Counted from the first letter of the stretch, positions 1 to 7,302 are shown. The stretch is 37,084 bases of DNA from an uncultured Lactobacillus sp. (GCF_947367085.1 NZ_CANBCP010000014.1:1-37084); one strand, 5' to 3'. The notes: generated by a model from the sequence alone, not told the origin. Numbers and translations are program-made.

Positions 1-1
1 T

Positions 2-223
2 TTTTGTAATGATGAAGATGACTACGGGGTAAATATTTATTTTGAAACGATCTCTGATTATGTAAATGTATCTCACTTTAGAATCGATATTTTAGGCTCT
101 GTCAGCGAGATTGAGAAGGATCCGGATAAATATACTCAAGATCTTTGCAATGACATCAGCGAAAAGCTAAAGCTAGTCAGAAGCTATGATAAAGAAGCCG
201 CTAAAGAAAAAGATAAAAAATAA
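2..223 (+). CDS. 3' end of an unrecognised protein (5' truncated by the window edge)
   Basis: An open frame enters from the left edge and ends at TAA 221-223, giving the last 73 residues. The visible part is acidic and soluble, with a plausible beta segment (VNIYFETISDYVNVSHFRID), then an acidic helix and a charged tail ending AAKEKDKK. There is no membrane segment, and I recognise no catalytic motif or family. A strong hairpin follows at once, so this is the last gene of its transcript. It runs towards the minus-strand nrdI-nrdF pair and is probably unrelated to it. Most of the gene lies outside the window, so no function is proposed. Confidence 0.6.
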   Translation, partial: FCNDEDDYGVNIYFETISDYVNVSHFRIDILGSVSEIEKDPDKYTQDLCNDISEKLKLVRSYDKEAAKEKDKK

Positions 224-272
224 AAGACATTTTAGCCAACTATGATTGATAGTGGTTAAAATGTCTTTTTCT
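224..272. terminator. bidirectional rho-independent terminator
   Basis: AAGACATTTTA and TAAAATGTCTT form the outer stem, with GCC/GGT and ACTAT/ATAGT pairing inside around a short loop. A T-run follows on the plus strand and an A-run precedes it, so the hairpin can serve both the partial gene on the left and the nrdF-like gene ending at 289 on the minus strand. Confidence 0.85.
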
Positions 273-288
273 TGTGAAATAAGTAAAA

Positions 289-1236
289 TCAATCATCTGA
301 ATGTTTTACTTCACGAAACTTGGTTAAAGCATGTCTATTAGTGTAAAAGAAGAAGTCTTCGCCATCAGCACTTTCTACAAGACCTTGCATCACTACTGGA
401 TCGATATTATCCGCAGTTTCTGGGTATTTAGCATCTTGTCCCAAATTCATCAAAGCCTTGTTAAAACTATATTTAACGTAATGATTTACCATATCAGCCC
501 AGCCAGTGTCTTGATATAAGTAGGCGATATGCTTTTCTTCGTTTGTATATACTTGGTCAGCTAAGTCATAAATCCAGTGGTGTAGTTCTTCTTGTTTTTC
601 TTTAGAAAGCTCATTAAATGCAATTCTAAACTTGATGCCCGGATACATTCCATTAAATGAGGTGACTCTTAACGCACACTTAATTAATTCAGCTGTTCTT
701 GGCAGCTTTCCTTGACCAAATAAGTATAAGGGAGCAAAGAAGGATGAGTGATATAGAGCTGTAGAAATGAAAACTTGGGCCACCTTCTTTTGAAGCGCAT
801 CTCCATCTTGATAAACGTTATTTAAGAAATACATCTTCTTTTGTAAATAAGGGTTTTCATCAGCCCATTTATATGCTTCATCTCGCTGTTCAGGTGTACC
901 TAATTGATCTAAAGCATAACTATAGGATTTGTTATTAATAGATTCTAGATATTGAAGCGCATTAAAGACAGCTGCTTCTTTAGCATTTACAGCATCTTGT
1001 TTAATAGCACTGATTCCTTTTTGCATTTGCAAAGTTGAACTTAAAGAAAGTGAACCAAAGCTATGTAATAATGTGCGCTGCTCTACAGGTGAGAGTGTTA
1101 AAAATTCTTTTTTATCTTTATGCAAAGGAATTCGTCCTGGTTCATAAACAATATCGTTTAGTCGCGACCAAGCAGACTTATCTACTTGTTGTTCCATTAC
1201 GTTCCAGTTTGCTGCTTTAAAATATGGTTTAGTCAT
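289..1236 (-). CDS. NrdF-like ribonucleotide reductase beta subunit lacking most metal ligands
   Basis: 315 residues, the normal NrdF length, with the ferritin-like R2 helices. Class Ib NrdF normally holds a Mn2 or Fe2 centre next to a tyrosyl radical and supplies the radical to NrdE. The sequence aligns without gaps, by position, to E. coli NrdF over residues 60-200. Of the six ligands only Glu98 is kept; position 67 is Ser (normally Asp), 101 Asn (His), 158 Ser (Glu), 192 Thr (Glu) and 195 Asn (His). The radical-site Tyr105 is present. Trp31 of the radical-transfer path is Tyr, Asp191 is Val, and the usual acidic DDW-type C-terminus is absent (tail ends VKHSDD). It starts two bases after the nrdI-like stop, and the SD AGGCAG lies inside the end of nrdI. 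Family membership is clear; catalytic competence is not. It may be a metal-free (class Ie-like) subunit, a regulatory pseudo-enzyme, or inactive. Confidence 0.9.
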   Translation of the reverse strand: MTKPYFKAANWNVMEQQVDKSAWSRLNDIVYEPGRIPLHKDKKEFLTLSPVEQRTLLHSFGSLSLSSTLQMQKGISAIKQDAVNAKEAAVFNALQYLESINNKSYSYALDQLGTPEQRDEAYKWADENPYLQKKMYFLNNVYQDGDALQKKVAQVFISTALYHSSFFAPLYLFGQGKLPRTAELIKCALRVTSFNGMYPGIKFRIAFNELSKEKQEELHHWIYDLADQVYTNEEKHIAYLYQDTGWADMVNHYVKYSFNKALMNLGQDAKYPETADNIDPVVMQGLVESADGEDFFFYTNRHALTKFREVKHSDD

Positions 1237-1238
1237 TG

Positions 1239-1697
1239 TTACTGCCTATAATCACTCAAAAAACTAATATTGCCTAATTCTTTAGGCTTTTCAACTTCTT
1301 TTGCCTTTTGTTGAGCGGATTTTTCATTTTGAGAAAGCTGCTCAATAATTTTGCGGACATTTGCGACATCTTCGCTGTTACCACTCAATTCGAGTAAATA
1401 CAGTATTGGTATGTTTAAAGTAACCGATATTTTCTTGGCGGTTTGTGCAAACAAATCGTTGAAGTTACGGTTTCCACAACCAATTAATCCAATAAGGTTC
1501 TTTTTGTTATCCTTATAAGTTAAAAAGTCTACTACTGAATCCATCATAAAATCTTGATATGAAGGTAAAACTAAAACATATTTTTCTCCCATATCATAAT
1601 GTGGATTTGCGTCTTCGATTTGGTGGGCTACTAAACCAGTCTTTTCGATAAAATGTGCGGTTTGCCCAGTTATTGTATAAAAAGCTACTGCAACCAT
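1239..1697 (-). CDS. nrdI: NrdI-like flavodoxin
   Basis: 152 residues. NrdI is a small FMN protein that supplies superoxide to assemble the Mn2-tyrosyl cofactor of NrdF, and in class Ie systems is needed to modify the radical tyrosine. The phosphate-binding loop is seen as TITGQT near residues 8-13, the central strand as VLVLPSY, the conserved GCGNRNFND near 74-82, and LLELSGNSEDV near 101-111, all typical of NrdI. The Gly-rich 50s loop of E. coli NrdI is replaced by QDFMMDS. A charged C-terminal extension of about 30 residues is present. It is the first gene of a two-gene unit with the NrdF-like gene, and no nrdE is nearby. Start is ATG 1697, preceded by AGG eight bases upstream. Confidence 0.85.
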   Translation of the reverse strand: MVAVAFYTITGQTAHFIEKTGLVAHQIEDANPHYDMGEKYVLVLPSYQDFMMDSVVDFLTYKDNKKNLIGLIGCGNRNFNDLFAQTAKKISVTLNIPILYLLELSGNSEDVANVRKIIEQLSQNEKSAQQKAKEVEKPKELGNISFLSDYRQ

Positions 1698-1734
1698 AAT
1701 CTGCCTAACTAATCTTCAACAAATTTAATAACTT

Positions 1735-1763
1735 TACATAGCTAATTGTGAAATTGTTTTCAA
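1735..1763 (-). promoter_or_regulatory. possible promoter of nrdI-nrdF
   Basis: On the minus strand TTGAAA (1763-1758) is followed after 17 bases by TATGTA (1740-1735). The -35 matches well and the -10 is weak. Position and spacing fit a promoter about 35 bases ahead of the nrdI start. Confidence 0.35.
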
Positions 1764-1858
1764 AACTTGTCAACTATCTTTTGATCAGTAAAAAAATTAC
1801 CCCAAAAATGTAAAAGTACCGTATACTTAAACTAATGAAAAAGAGGGGGTTTTTATCC

Positions 1859-2488
1859 ATGACAATTGGCTGGAATATCTTGGGAATTTTGGCATGGTTG
1901 ATTATTGTTTTATATTTGGTCTTTATTATTCAAAATATCCGCAAAAGACACTTGATGATGATTGTCAAAGATCGTAAAAGATTCAAGTGGAGTACAACAT
2001 TATTAGATGTTCTAGAAGTGATTGTACTTTTAGGTGCTGTTTTCTATATGTCATTTATAACTTTCTTCAGTCATCCAGATTTACAAAATAAGAATTTGAT
2101 TGACAGTAAGGTTGAATATGAATCGCTTATTTTAAGTACCGGCAAAAACGGCTCTTACTATGTTACGGCAACTTCCAGTAATAATACCGCACCTCGTCAA
2201 AGCTATCGCTGGTACAGCAATGGCAGTAAAATGACAGTCAATAGTAATTATGCCTCTATTTCAGATGGCGCTAATCCACTATCTATTGCAGCAAGTGCAA
2301 TTCCATATTCTGATAAAGATTTGAAAAAAGCGGATAAGCATTATCAAAAAGCCTATGTTGCTATTTATACCGCAACTTACAAACCAAACTGGTATAACGG
2401 ATTAGGTCTACATGCAGGTAGAACTGCTACACAATATTATTTGATTAGAGTGCCAGATCAAACTTTTGTAAAACAAGTTAAAAAATAA
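1859..2488 (+). CDS. membrane-anchored protein, LVIS_2131-like
   Basis: 209 residues from ATG 1859. An in-frame ATG at 1835 is less likely: it lies only 8 bases after a -10-like TATACT (1822-1827), while AGAGGGGG at 1842-1849 is well placed for 1859. Two hydrophobic segments lie at roughly residues 4-24 and 52-72, separated by a basic loop (IRKRH...KDRKRFKW). A predicted extracytoplasmic domain of about 130 residues follows, rich in Ser, Asn and Tyr. The layout resembles the uncharacterised LVIS_2131 family of lactobacilli, from memory. No catalytic motif is visible and the function is unknown. It is a single-gene unit ending in a strong terminator shared with the convergent neighbour. Confidence 0.75.
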   Translation: MTIGWNILGILAWLIIVLYLVFIIQNIRKRHLMMIVKDRKRFKWSTTLLDVLEVIVLLGAVFYMSFITFFSHPDLQNKNLIDSKVEYESLILSTGKNGSYYVTATSSNNTAPRQSYRWYSNGSKMTVNSNYASISDGANPLSIAASAIPYSDKDLKKADKHYQKAYVAIYTATYKPNWYNGLGLHAGRTATQYYLIRVPDQTFVKQVKK

Positions 2489-2520
2489 GACAGCTGCTAG
2501 GCAGCTGCCTTATTTTTTTT
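2484..2520. terminator. bidirectional terminator overlapping the end of the convergent gene
   Basis: CAGCTGC-TAG-GCAGCTG forms a perfect 7-bp stem with a 3-base loop, extended by AATAAG/CTTATT and followed by eight T. The right arm also encodes the last residues and the stop codon of the minus-strand gene ending at 2497. A T-run follows on the minus strand too. Confidence 0.85.
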
Positions 2521-4029
2521 GCGCTCATTTATTTGGGTGAGCATATATCCATTGAAGAATCCCAAAATGATTGTTGCAGTTAAGAAGTCCATTACATTTC
2601 CTGAATAATAAGCTGCCCCAATGGCTAAGCCATTAGCGATAATTAAGCTTGAGGTCAATAAGCTACGACAGTTCTTTTTGATGAACCAGAAAATGATCGC
2701 ATAAATCAAAATTGCAATATAAACTCCTAGGAAAATGATTGTTCCAATTAATCCTAAAGTGTAGCGTTGAGATTTGAAGTCGCGTTCTAGGTTAAAGATA
2801 TTCGACATTCTCACATAAGAAATTCCTAGCCATTTATCTAATGAACTATTATTTTTATGAATGATTTGATCGAGCATTGCCTGTTCAACTTGGCGATTAT
2901 TGAGACGCTGTCCCACTGGCCATTTCATGACACGATGCCAAAATTCTGGATCACGGGTATAAGGATAACTCTTATGCACAAATTTTTGGTTCAAAGAATA
3001 ATTTGGATAGTATTTTTTGATAAAGGATATTAAGAAATGACGCCTTTTTATGCCTTTATTTTTCTTAAGCCCCTTGGCAAGTTTTTTGTTTAGCTTATCT
3101 TCACTTTCGGGTTTTTTAGATTTTTCACGAGTTTCAGTGATTTTGGCATCTAAATTTGAACGTGAAAGCATTGGACTTTTGGGAAGAAGTGCCGCATATA
3201 ACCCACCAATAATGGCTACTGTTGCAACTAGTTTCCATGAGAATTTAATATCCTTAATTGCAAATGCGTGAATAAGATAGGCGATTGCAAAAACCACACT
3301 AGCTAAGCCAAAACCTAAGCTCGCTGTCTTAGTACCTAGCATGACCATAGCTAGGCCTTGCAGGGCATATAAAGCAATGTTAAGCCAATTAAATTCTTTT
3401 ACTAAAACATATGCCATTAATGGCGTGAGCATGAACAAAATAGCAGACGTTGTATTGGCAAAATTAAAGAAACCCTTAGATGCAGTGTAAAAGAAACTTA
3501 GATGCGGTCCAAAGAACCAGCCAAAAATATTTTCTTTAATCCAGCCGCCGTAAGATCCAAGAGAAAAAGTGAAGAGATTGGTAATTACGATAATACCAGC
3601 GAATGTTCCTACAAGTCCCTGAATTATATGGACAACACTTTTTTCTTTAAAATCACTTGCGTTAGTCAAATAAATAATGATTAGCGGCAAGAACATTCTA
3701 ATCAAATAGAAAATTTCTTGACCAGCTGAATAGCCATAGCTATTTGGCGAAATACTATTAAACTGACGTACATGCCACATATGTAGCGCCGTGTAGACAA
3801 TGACTAAACCGATATATGCAATAATCCACCACTGCTTTTTAAGAACTTGCCAGCTGCGCTTTTGACTAAAATACATGCCAACTAAAATAGCGACTGCTAA
3901 GATTCTAAAGATTGTTGGAATAGAGAAATGGAAGATCTCAGATAATGGTGGGTTATAAAACCAGTAAAAATCTAAAAAAGGTTGTAATAAGACGAACCAA
4001 AATAAGCCCGTACGTATTTTCTTTTGCAA
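2497..4029 (-). CDS. O-antigen ligase/polymerase-like polytopic membrane protein
   Basis: 510 residues if translation begins at TTG 4029. GAGGAC lies 6 bases upstream of it; the longer frame from TTG 4059 has no SD. About 10-12 hydrophobic helices are visible. A large, strongly basic outer loop (roughly residues 290-420, rich in Lys/Arg and Tyr) separates the last pair of helices, the layout of the Wzy/WaaL/RfaL-type O-antigen ligase superfamily. In Gram-positives these proteins polymerise or transfer lipid-linked surface glycans at the outer face of the membrane. No glycosyltransferase or flippase gene lies nearby, so the substrate is unknown. Family assignment rests on topology and the loop, not on a diagnostic motif. 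Confidence 0.7.
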   Translation of the reverse strand: MQKKIRTGLFWFVLLQPFLDFYWFYNPPLSEIFHFSIPTIFRILAVAILVGMYFSQKRSWQVLKKQWWIIAYIGLVIVYTALHMWHVRQFNSISPNSYGYSAGQEIFYLIRMFLPLIIIYLTNASDFKEKSVVHIIQGLVGTFAGIIVITNLFTFSLGSYGGWIKENIFGWFFGPHLSFFYTASKGFFNFANTTSAILFMLTPLMAYVLVKEFNWLNIALYALQGLAMVMLGTKTASLGFGLASVVFAIAYLIHAFAIKDIKFSWKLVATVAIIGGLYAALLPKSPMLSRSNLDAKITETREKSKKPESEDKLNKKLAKGLKKNKGIKRRHFLISFIKKYYPNYSLNQKFVHKSYPYTRDPEFWHRVMKWPVGQRLNNRQVEQAMLDQIIHKNNSSLDKWLGISYVRMSNIFNLERDFKSQRYTLGLIGTIIFLGVYIAILIYAIIFWFIKKNCRSLLTSSLIIANGLAIGAAYYSGNVMDFLTATIILGFFNGYMLTQINERKKNKAAA

Positions 4030-4080
4030 TATTATGTCCTCAAAATAAATCTTTACCAAAGTATAAGAAAGAAATTCAGT

Positions 4081-4111
4081 AAAAAACGAATCATGTTAGT
4101 TGATTCGTTTT
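4081..4111. terminator. terminator of the DUF2187-like gene
   Basis: AAAACGAATCA and TGATTCGTTTT form an 11-bp stem around a 7-base loop. A six-T run follows on the minus strand, just after the minus-strand gene that ends at 4124. It separates that gene from the O-antigen ligase-like gene. Confidence 0.8.
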
Positions 4112-4123
4112 ATTTAATTAAAA

Positions 4124-4429
4124 TTATTTATCAGTGGCTTTCTTATCATTAGTATTTTTTGTTGGTTCAACTTTAGAAATTTTAACATCATTTATAGAGG
4201 CTGTCTTAGTGTTTGTTGGTTTTTTAACCTTTTTTAGCTTTTTGAAGTTAATAACCATTTTATTATTTAATTCGCTCACAGATGCTTCGTCTTCTGGATC
4301 ATAAGAAGTGATAGCTAGGAGGGCAGAATTTTCATAAATTTTTTCCACTTTGCCTTCAAAGGGATGCTTTAGCTCTTCTTCGGACTTAGCTCCGACAATT
4401 TGACCTAATTTTACATCAGCTTTTTTCAT
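4124..4429 (-). CDS. DUF2187-like small protein with Lys-rich tail
   Basis: 101 residues. The first ~65 residues form a small beta-barrel-like domain (LGQIVGAK...FEGKVEKIYENSALLAI...NNKMVINFKKLKKV) resembling the KOW/SH3-like DUF2187 proteins of Firmicutes. The remaining ~35 residues are a charged, Thr/Lys/Asp-rich tail of probable disorder. There is no signal peptide or membrane helix, so it is probably cytoplasmic. Start ATG 4429 has a good SD (GGGAG). It is divergent from the guanylate kinase-like gene at 4518 and ends in its own terminator. The family function is unknown; a nucleic-acid-binding role is only a guess from the fold type. Confidence 0.7.
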   Translation of the reverse strand: MKKADVKLGQIVGAKSEEELKHPFEGKVEKIYENSALLAITSYDPEDEASVSELNNKMVINFKKLKKVKKPTNTKTASINDVKISKVEPTKNTNDKKATDK

Positions 4430-4463
4430 TATAAACTCCCTTTTCTGTTAAGATTTATTCTAC

Positions 4464-4480
4464 AATAGTGAAATACTATT
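4464..4480. promoter_or_regulatory. inverted repeat between divergent genes
   Basis: AATAGT-GAAAT-ACTATT, 6-bp arms around 5 bases, lies in the 88-base gap between the divergent DUF2187-like and guanylate kinase-like genes. It could be an operator, but AT-rich promoter DNA produces such dyads by chance. Confidence 0.25.
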
Positions 4481-4517
4481 ATAGATAGGATCGAATTTCA
4501 AGCGGGAGAGAGATATT

Positions 4518-5075
4518 TTGCAAAGAATTATTATAATTGCCGGACCAAGTGGCGTTGGTAAGACAACGGTATCAAATTATTTAAATGAAAAATACGGTAT
4601 TCCCAGAGTAGTGACGCATACTACTAGGCCAATGAGAAAGGGAGAAGTTCCTGGAAGATCATATTATTTTGAAGATGATAATAGTTTTAAAAAACTACAC
4701 TTCTTTGAACATGTAAAATATGGAAATTATCAATATGGCTCAAGCAAAGAAGCTTTAAAGCAAGCATGGGATAAAAATGATCTTGTCTCACTAATCGTTG
4801 AAACAGACGGGGTAAAATCTTATCTTGATGAATTAAAGGACCAAGTTTATTTTATCTATCTTACTGTTGATGAGATGAATGTCTTAAAGCAGCGTTTAAT
4901 AAAACGTGGTGATGATCAAATTGAAATTGAAAAGCGGTTGAATAGCGCAGAGTTCAAACGAGACCTCCATTTACGTCCAGAGCTGGTAAAAGATGCTCAT
5001 ATTTTAAAAAATAATAATTGGGATGAGACCAAAGTTGCTCTTGATAAAATAGTTTCTGACTTACAAAATCGTTGA
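4518..5075 (+). CDS. guanylate kinase-like protein
   Basis: 185 residues from TTG 4518 with GGGAGAG seven bases upstream. Guanylate kinase phosphorylates GMP to GDP with ATP in the cytoplasm. The P-loop GPSGVGKT is at residues 9-16, followed by the GMP-binding signature HTTRPMRKGEVPGRSYYF. The substrate-side segment reads EHVKYGNYQYGSSKEAL and the lid-like helix contains RLIKRGDD. It is shorter and more divergent than the usual ~200-residue housekeeping Gmk, which normally sits beside rpoZ and priA. It stands alone here, so it is probably a paralogue of still unknown specificity. The fold and P-loop are secure; the substrate is inferred. Confidence 0.85.
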   Translation: MQRIIIIAGPSGVGKTTVSNYLNEKYGIPRVVTHTTRPMRKGEVPGRSYYFEDDNSFKKLHFFEHVKYGNYQYGSSKEALKQAWDKNDLVSLIVETDGVKSYLDELKDQVYFIYLTVDEMNVLKQRLIKRGDDQIEIEKRLNSAEFKRDLHLRPELVKDAHILKNNNWDETKVALDKIVSDLQNR

Positions 5076-5151
5076 TATATAAGCTTTAATTAAGATTTGT
5101 TACAGAAAAGTCTAAATATTTGCAAAAATTGTAACTAGCTCGGTTTGGTTT

Positions 5152-5168
5152 TGTAACATTTCTGTAAC
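5152..5168 (+). promoter_or_regulatory. WalR (YycF)-type box
   Basis: TGTAAC (5152-5157), five bases, TGTAAC (5163-5168) matches the WalR consensus TGTWAH-N5-TGTWAH exactly. It ends 10 bases before a -10-like TACAAT and stands where the -35 should be. A further TGTAAC lies at 5130-5135, exactly 22 bases (two helical turns) upstream of the first half-site, and TGTTAC lies at 5098-5103. The downstream NlpC/P60 hydrolase is a typical WalR target. Confidence 0.6.
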
Positions 5169-5178
5169 AATTGCACCG

Positions 5179-5184
5179 TACAAT
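5179..5184 (+). promoter_or_regulatory. -10 element of the NlpC/P60 gene
   Basis: TACAAT with no recognisable -35 at 16-18 bases, which fits a promoter that depends on an activator bound at the adjacent WalR-type box. The implied leader is about 90 bases long. Confidence 0.4.
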
Positions 5185-5281
5185 AGACCTTGTCAATTGA
5201 GATTACAAAACGTAGCAACTGATAAATCATTTTCGCTACTGAAAATAAAAAAACGAATAATTATTTTAGGAGAGAATAACT

Positions 5282-5989
5282 TTGAATTTAAAATCTAAAT
5301 TTGTTAAATTTACTGCTGCAGCTGCTTTAACTCTGACCGGTGTAGCCGCAACTAATTCTGTAAAGCCTGCTAACCATGTTCAAGCAGCTACTCAAACTGT
5401 TAAAATTAACTATGTACCAGGTTATGGTATTGCTGTATGGAGCAACTACGAAGGTGGTCGCATTACTGGTCAATACTTACAACATGGTTCAAGTTACAAA
5501 GTAATCAAAACTGTTAAGGATTCCCAAGGTAACACTTGGTACGATTTAGGTTTAAACCAATGGATCATGGCTAAGTACACTGTTTCAGCTAATACTGCTG
5601 TATCACAAGCAGCATCAACTGCAACTACTGCTAACGCAACTAGCCAAGCACAAGCTGTAATTAACATTGCTAAGCAACAAATTGGTAAGCCTTATGTATG
5701 GGGTGCAGCTGGTCCAAGTAGTTTTGATTGCTCTGGTTTAACTTCATACGCATTTAGTAAAGGTGCTGGTAAGAATATCGGCCGTACTACTTATACTCAA
5801 TTAAATGCAGGTAAGCGTGTTTCTGTAGGTCAATTACAACCAGGTGACTTAGTATTCTGGGGTAACTACCACGTTGGTATTTACTTAGGTAACAACCAAT
5901 ACATCCATGCACCACAACCAGGTCAAAACGTAACTATTGCTTCAATCAGTAGCTACTTCTACCCATCATACGGTGTTCGTGTATTTTAA
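5282..5989 (+). CDS. secreted NlpC/P60 peptidoglycan hydrolase with SH3-like domain
   Basis: 235 residues from TTG 5282, with AGGAGAG seven bases upstream. A signal peptide spans about residues 1-36 (KFVKFTAAAALTLTG, then VQA-A). A small SH3-like cell-wall domain follows (about 38-100), then an Ala/Thr/Ser linker and an NlpC/P60 domain (about 122-235). The catalytic Cys150 lies in FDCSGL, His197 in HVGIYLG, and His209 in the third catalytic position (YIHAP). Such enzymes cut D-gamma-glutamyl-diamino-acid bonds in peptidoglycan stems outside the cell during growth and separation. The WalR-type box upstream fits control by the WalRK cell-wall stress system. It is a single-gene unit with its own terminator. 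Confidence 0.9.
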   Translation: MNLKSKFVKFTAAAALTLTGVAATNSVKPANHVQAATQTVKINYVPGYGIAVWSNYEGGRITGQYLQHGSSYKVIKTVKDSQGNTWYDLGLNQWIMAKYTVSANTAVSQAASTATTANATSQAQAVINIAKQQIGKPYVWGAAGPSSFDCSGLTSYAFSKGAGKNIGRTTYTQLNAGKRVSVGQLQPGDLVFWGNYHVGIYLGNNQYIHAPQPGQNVTIASISSYFYPSYGVRVF

Positions 5990-6007
5990 TTAAAGATTCT
6001 AATTTAC

Positions 6008-6039
6008 AAGGCCATTGATTTCCATCAGTGGTCTTTTTT
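6008..6039 (+). terminator. rho-independent terminator
   Basis: GGCCATTGAT and ATCAGTGGTC pair around TTCC with two G-T wobbles and are followed by a six-T run. It lies 18 bases after the NlpC/P60 stop codon. Confidence 0.8.
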
Positions 6040-6040
6040 A

Positions 6041-6049
6041 TGTTATAAT
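6041..6049 (+). promoter_or_regulatory. extended -10 promoter of the L,D-transpeptidase gene
   Basis: TGTTATAAT is a perfect -10 hexamer with the TGn extension; no clear -35 is seen. It lies 27 bases ahead of the coding start and directly after the terminator of the gene before. Confidence 0.5.
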
Positions 6050-6076
6050 GTGACGCAATCCAAATAACGGAGCGTA

Positions 6077-7279
6077 TTGAATAATATGAATCAAAAAAAT
6101 AATAATCGCTACACTCATATATTGATTACCGTGGGTGCAATTATCGTTATTATTTTGGGTGGCTTCTTAATTTTTCAACATCATAATGCAAGTAAGCTGG
6201 CTGCTCAAGAAAAATTTAATAAAACCCACTTTAATCCCAATGTAACTATCTACAATGTCAAAGTTGGCGGTCTTACGAAGGCTAAGGCTTACACTAAAGT
6301 TAACCAAAAAGCTAAGAATAAGGCCACTTTAGAGAATACCAAACTCTCTTTTTCTAAAACTGAAAAAGAAGTTATCTCTAAAAAAGAAATTAATCAGTAC
6401 TTTAAAAAGCAACATACACGTTATACTTCTAACAAAAACTATAACTATGAAAATGTCGCTTTGAATACGGCTGAGCAAAAGCTGAATGCTATAAAAAATA
6501 GACAGTTAACTTACCATATTGATAGTAAAAGTTATAATTTTGAACGTAGTGAACTACTTCCCAAAGTTTCTTATTACGAAGGGCAATATCAGTTTGAAAA
6601 TGTTGAACCTTTAAAAAAGAAAATTGAATCAATAAATAAGAAGGTTACAACATTTCATAAGTCTTATCCATTTAAACTTCCTGATGGTAAAACAATCACA
6701 GTGAAAAATGAAAGCTATGGTTGGGCAATTAATACCAAACATTTAATTCCAGCAGTGGAAAAAGCTTTTATTGATGGAAAAAAAGAAATTCAAGGCAAAA
6801 ACTATATTTATGGTTTAGGATTTAGTACTTATGGAACCGGTTATGGGATGTCTAATAATGGAATTGGTGATACCTACATTGTCGTTTCACTAAAGCAACA
6901 AAAAGTTTGGTTCTACAAGAAGGGTAAAAAAGTACTTGTCTTAAACGATGTTGTTACTGGAACTGCAGCTAAAAATCCTCGTACTCAAACTAGTGATGCT
7001 ACTCCGACAGGAGTTTGGTACATTGAATATAAACAATCACCAAGTGTCTTACGCGGACTTAATGATGATGGTTCAAGCTATGCATCGCCTGTTAAATACT
7101 GGATGCCGTTTACGATATCTGGATGTGGTTTTCATGACGCAAGTTGGAGAACCGATTGGTCTAAGACTGCTTATCTTAAAGGTGGTTCTCATGGATGTGT
7201 AAATGTGAAGCCAAGTGAGATCAAGAAGGTCTGGGATGTAGTTGAAGAGATGGAACCAGTTATTATTTATAACAAATAA
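6077..7279 (+). CDS. membrane-anchored L,D-transpeptidase (YkuD family)
   Basis: 400 residues from TTG 6077; ATG 6086 in frame is an alternative, because GGAG at 6069-6072 is near the first and far from the second. One N-terminal membrane segment (about 13-33) anchors the protein. A Lys-rich extracytoplasmic region of about 220 residues resembles the peptidoglycan-binding domain that often precedes YkuD. The C-terminal YkuD domain has the catalytic motif SHGCVN with His372 and Cys374, plus the upstream FHDASWR histidine segment. These enzymes make 3-3 cross-links in peptidoglycan or attach proteins to it. It follows the NlpC/P60 hydrolase but has its own promoter, and it shares a terminator with convergent hflX. 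Confidence 0.85.
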   Translation: MNNMNQKNNNRYTHILITVGAIIVIILGGFLIFQHHNASKLAAQEKFNKTHFNPNVTIYNVKVGGLTKAKAYTKVNQKAKNKATLENTKLSFSKTEKEVISKKEINQYFKKQHTRYTSNKNYNYENVALNTAEQKLNAIKNRQLTYHIDSKSYNFERSELLPKVSYYEGQYQFENVEPLKKKIESINKKVTTFHKSYPFKLPDGKTITVKNESYGWAINTKHLIPAVEKAFIDGKKEIQGKNYIYGLGFSTYGTGYGMSNNGIGDTYIVVSLKQQKVWFYKKGKKVLVLNDVVTGTAAKNPRTQTSDATPTGVWYIEYKQSPSVLRGLNDDGSSYASPVKYWMPFTISGCGFHDASWRTDWSKTAYLKGGSHGCVNVKPSEIKKVWDVVEEMEPVIIYNK

Positions 7280-7302
7280 AAAAGGCTCAAATGAGCCTTT
7301 TT
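7280..7302. terminator. bidirectional terminator between the YkuD gene and hflX
   Basis: AAAGGCTC-AAAT-GAGCCTTT, an 8-bp stem with a 4-base loop, has an A-run on the left and a T-run on the right. It fills the whole gap between the two convergent stop codons. Confidence 0.9.
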
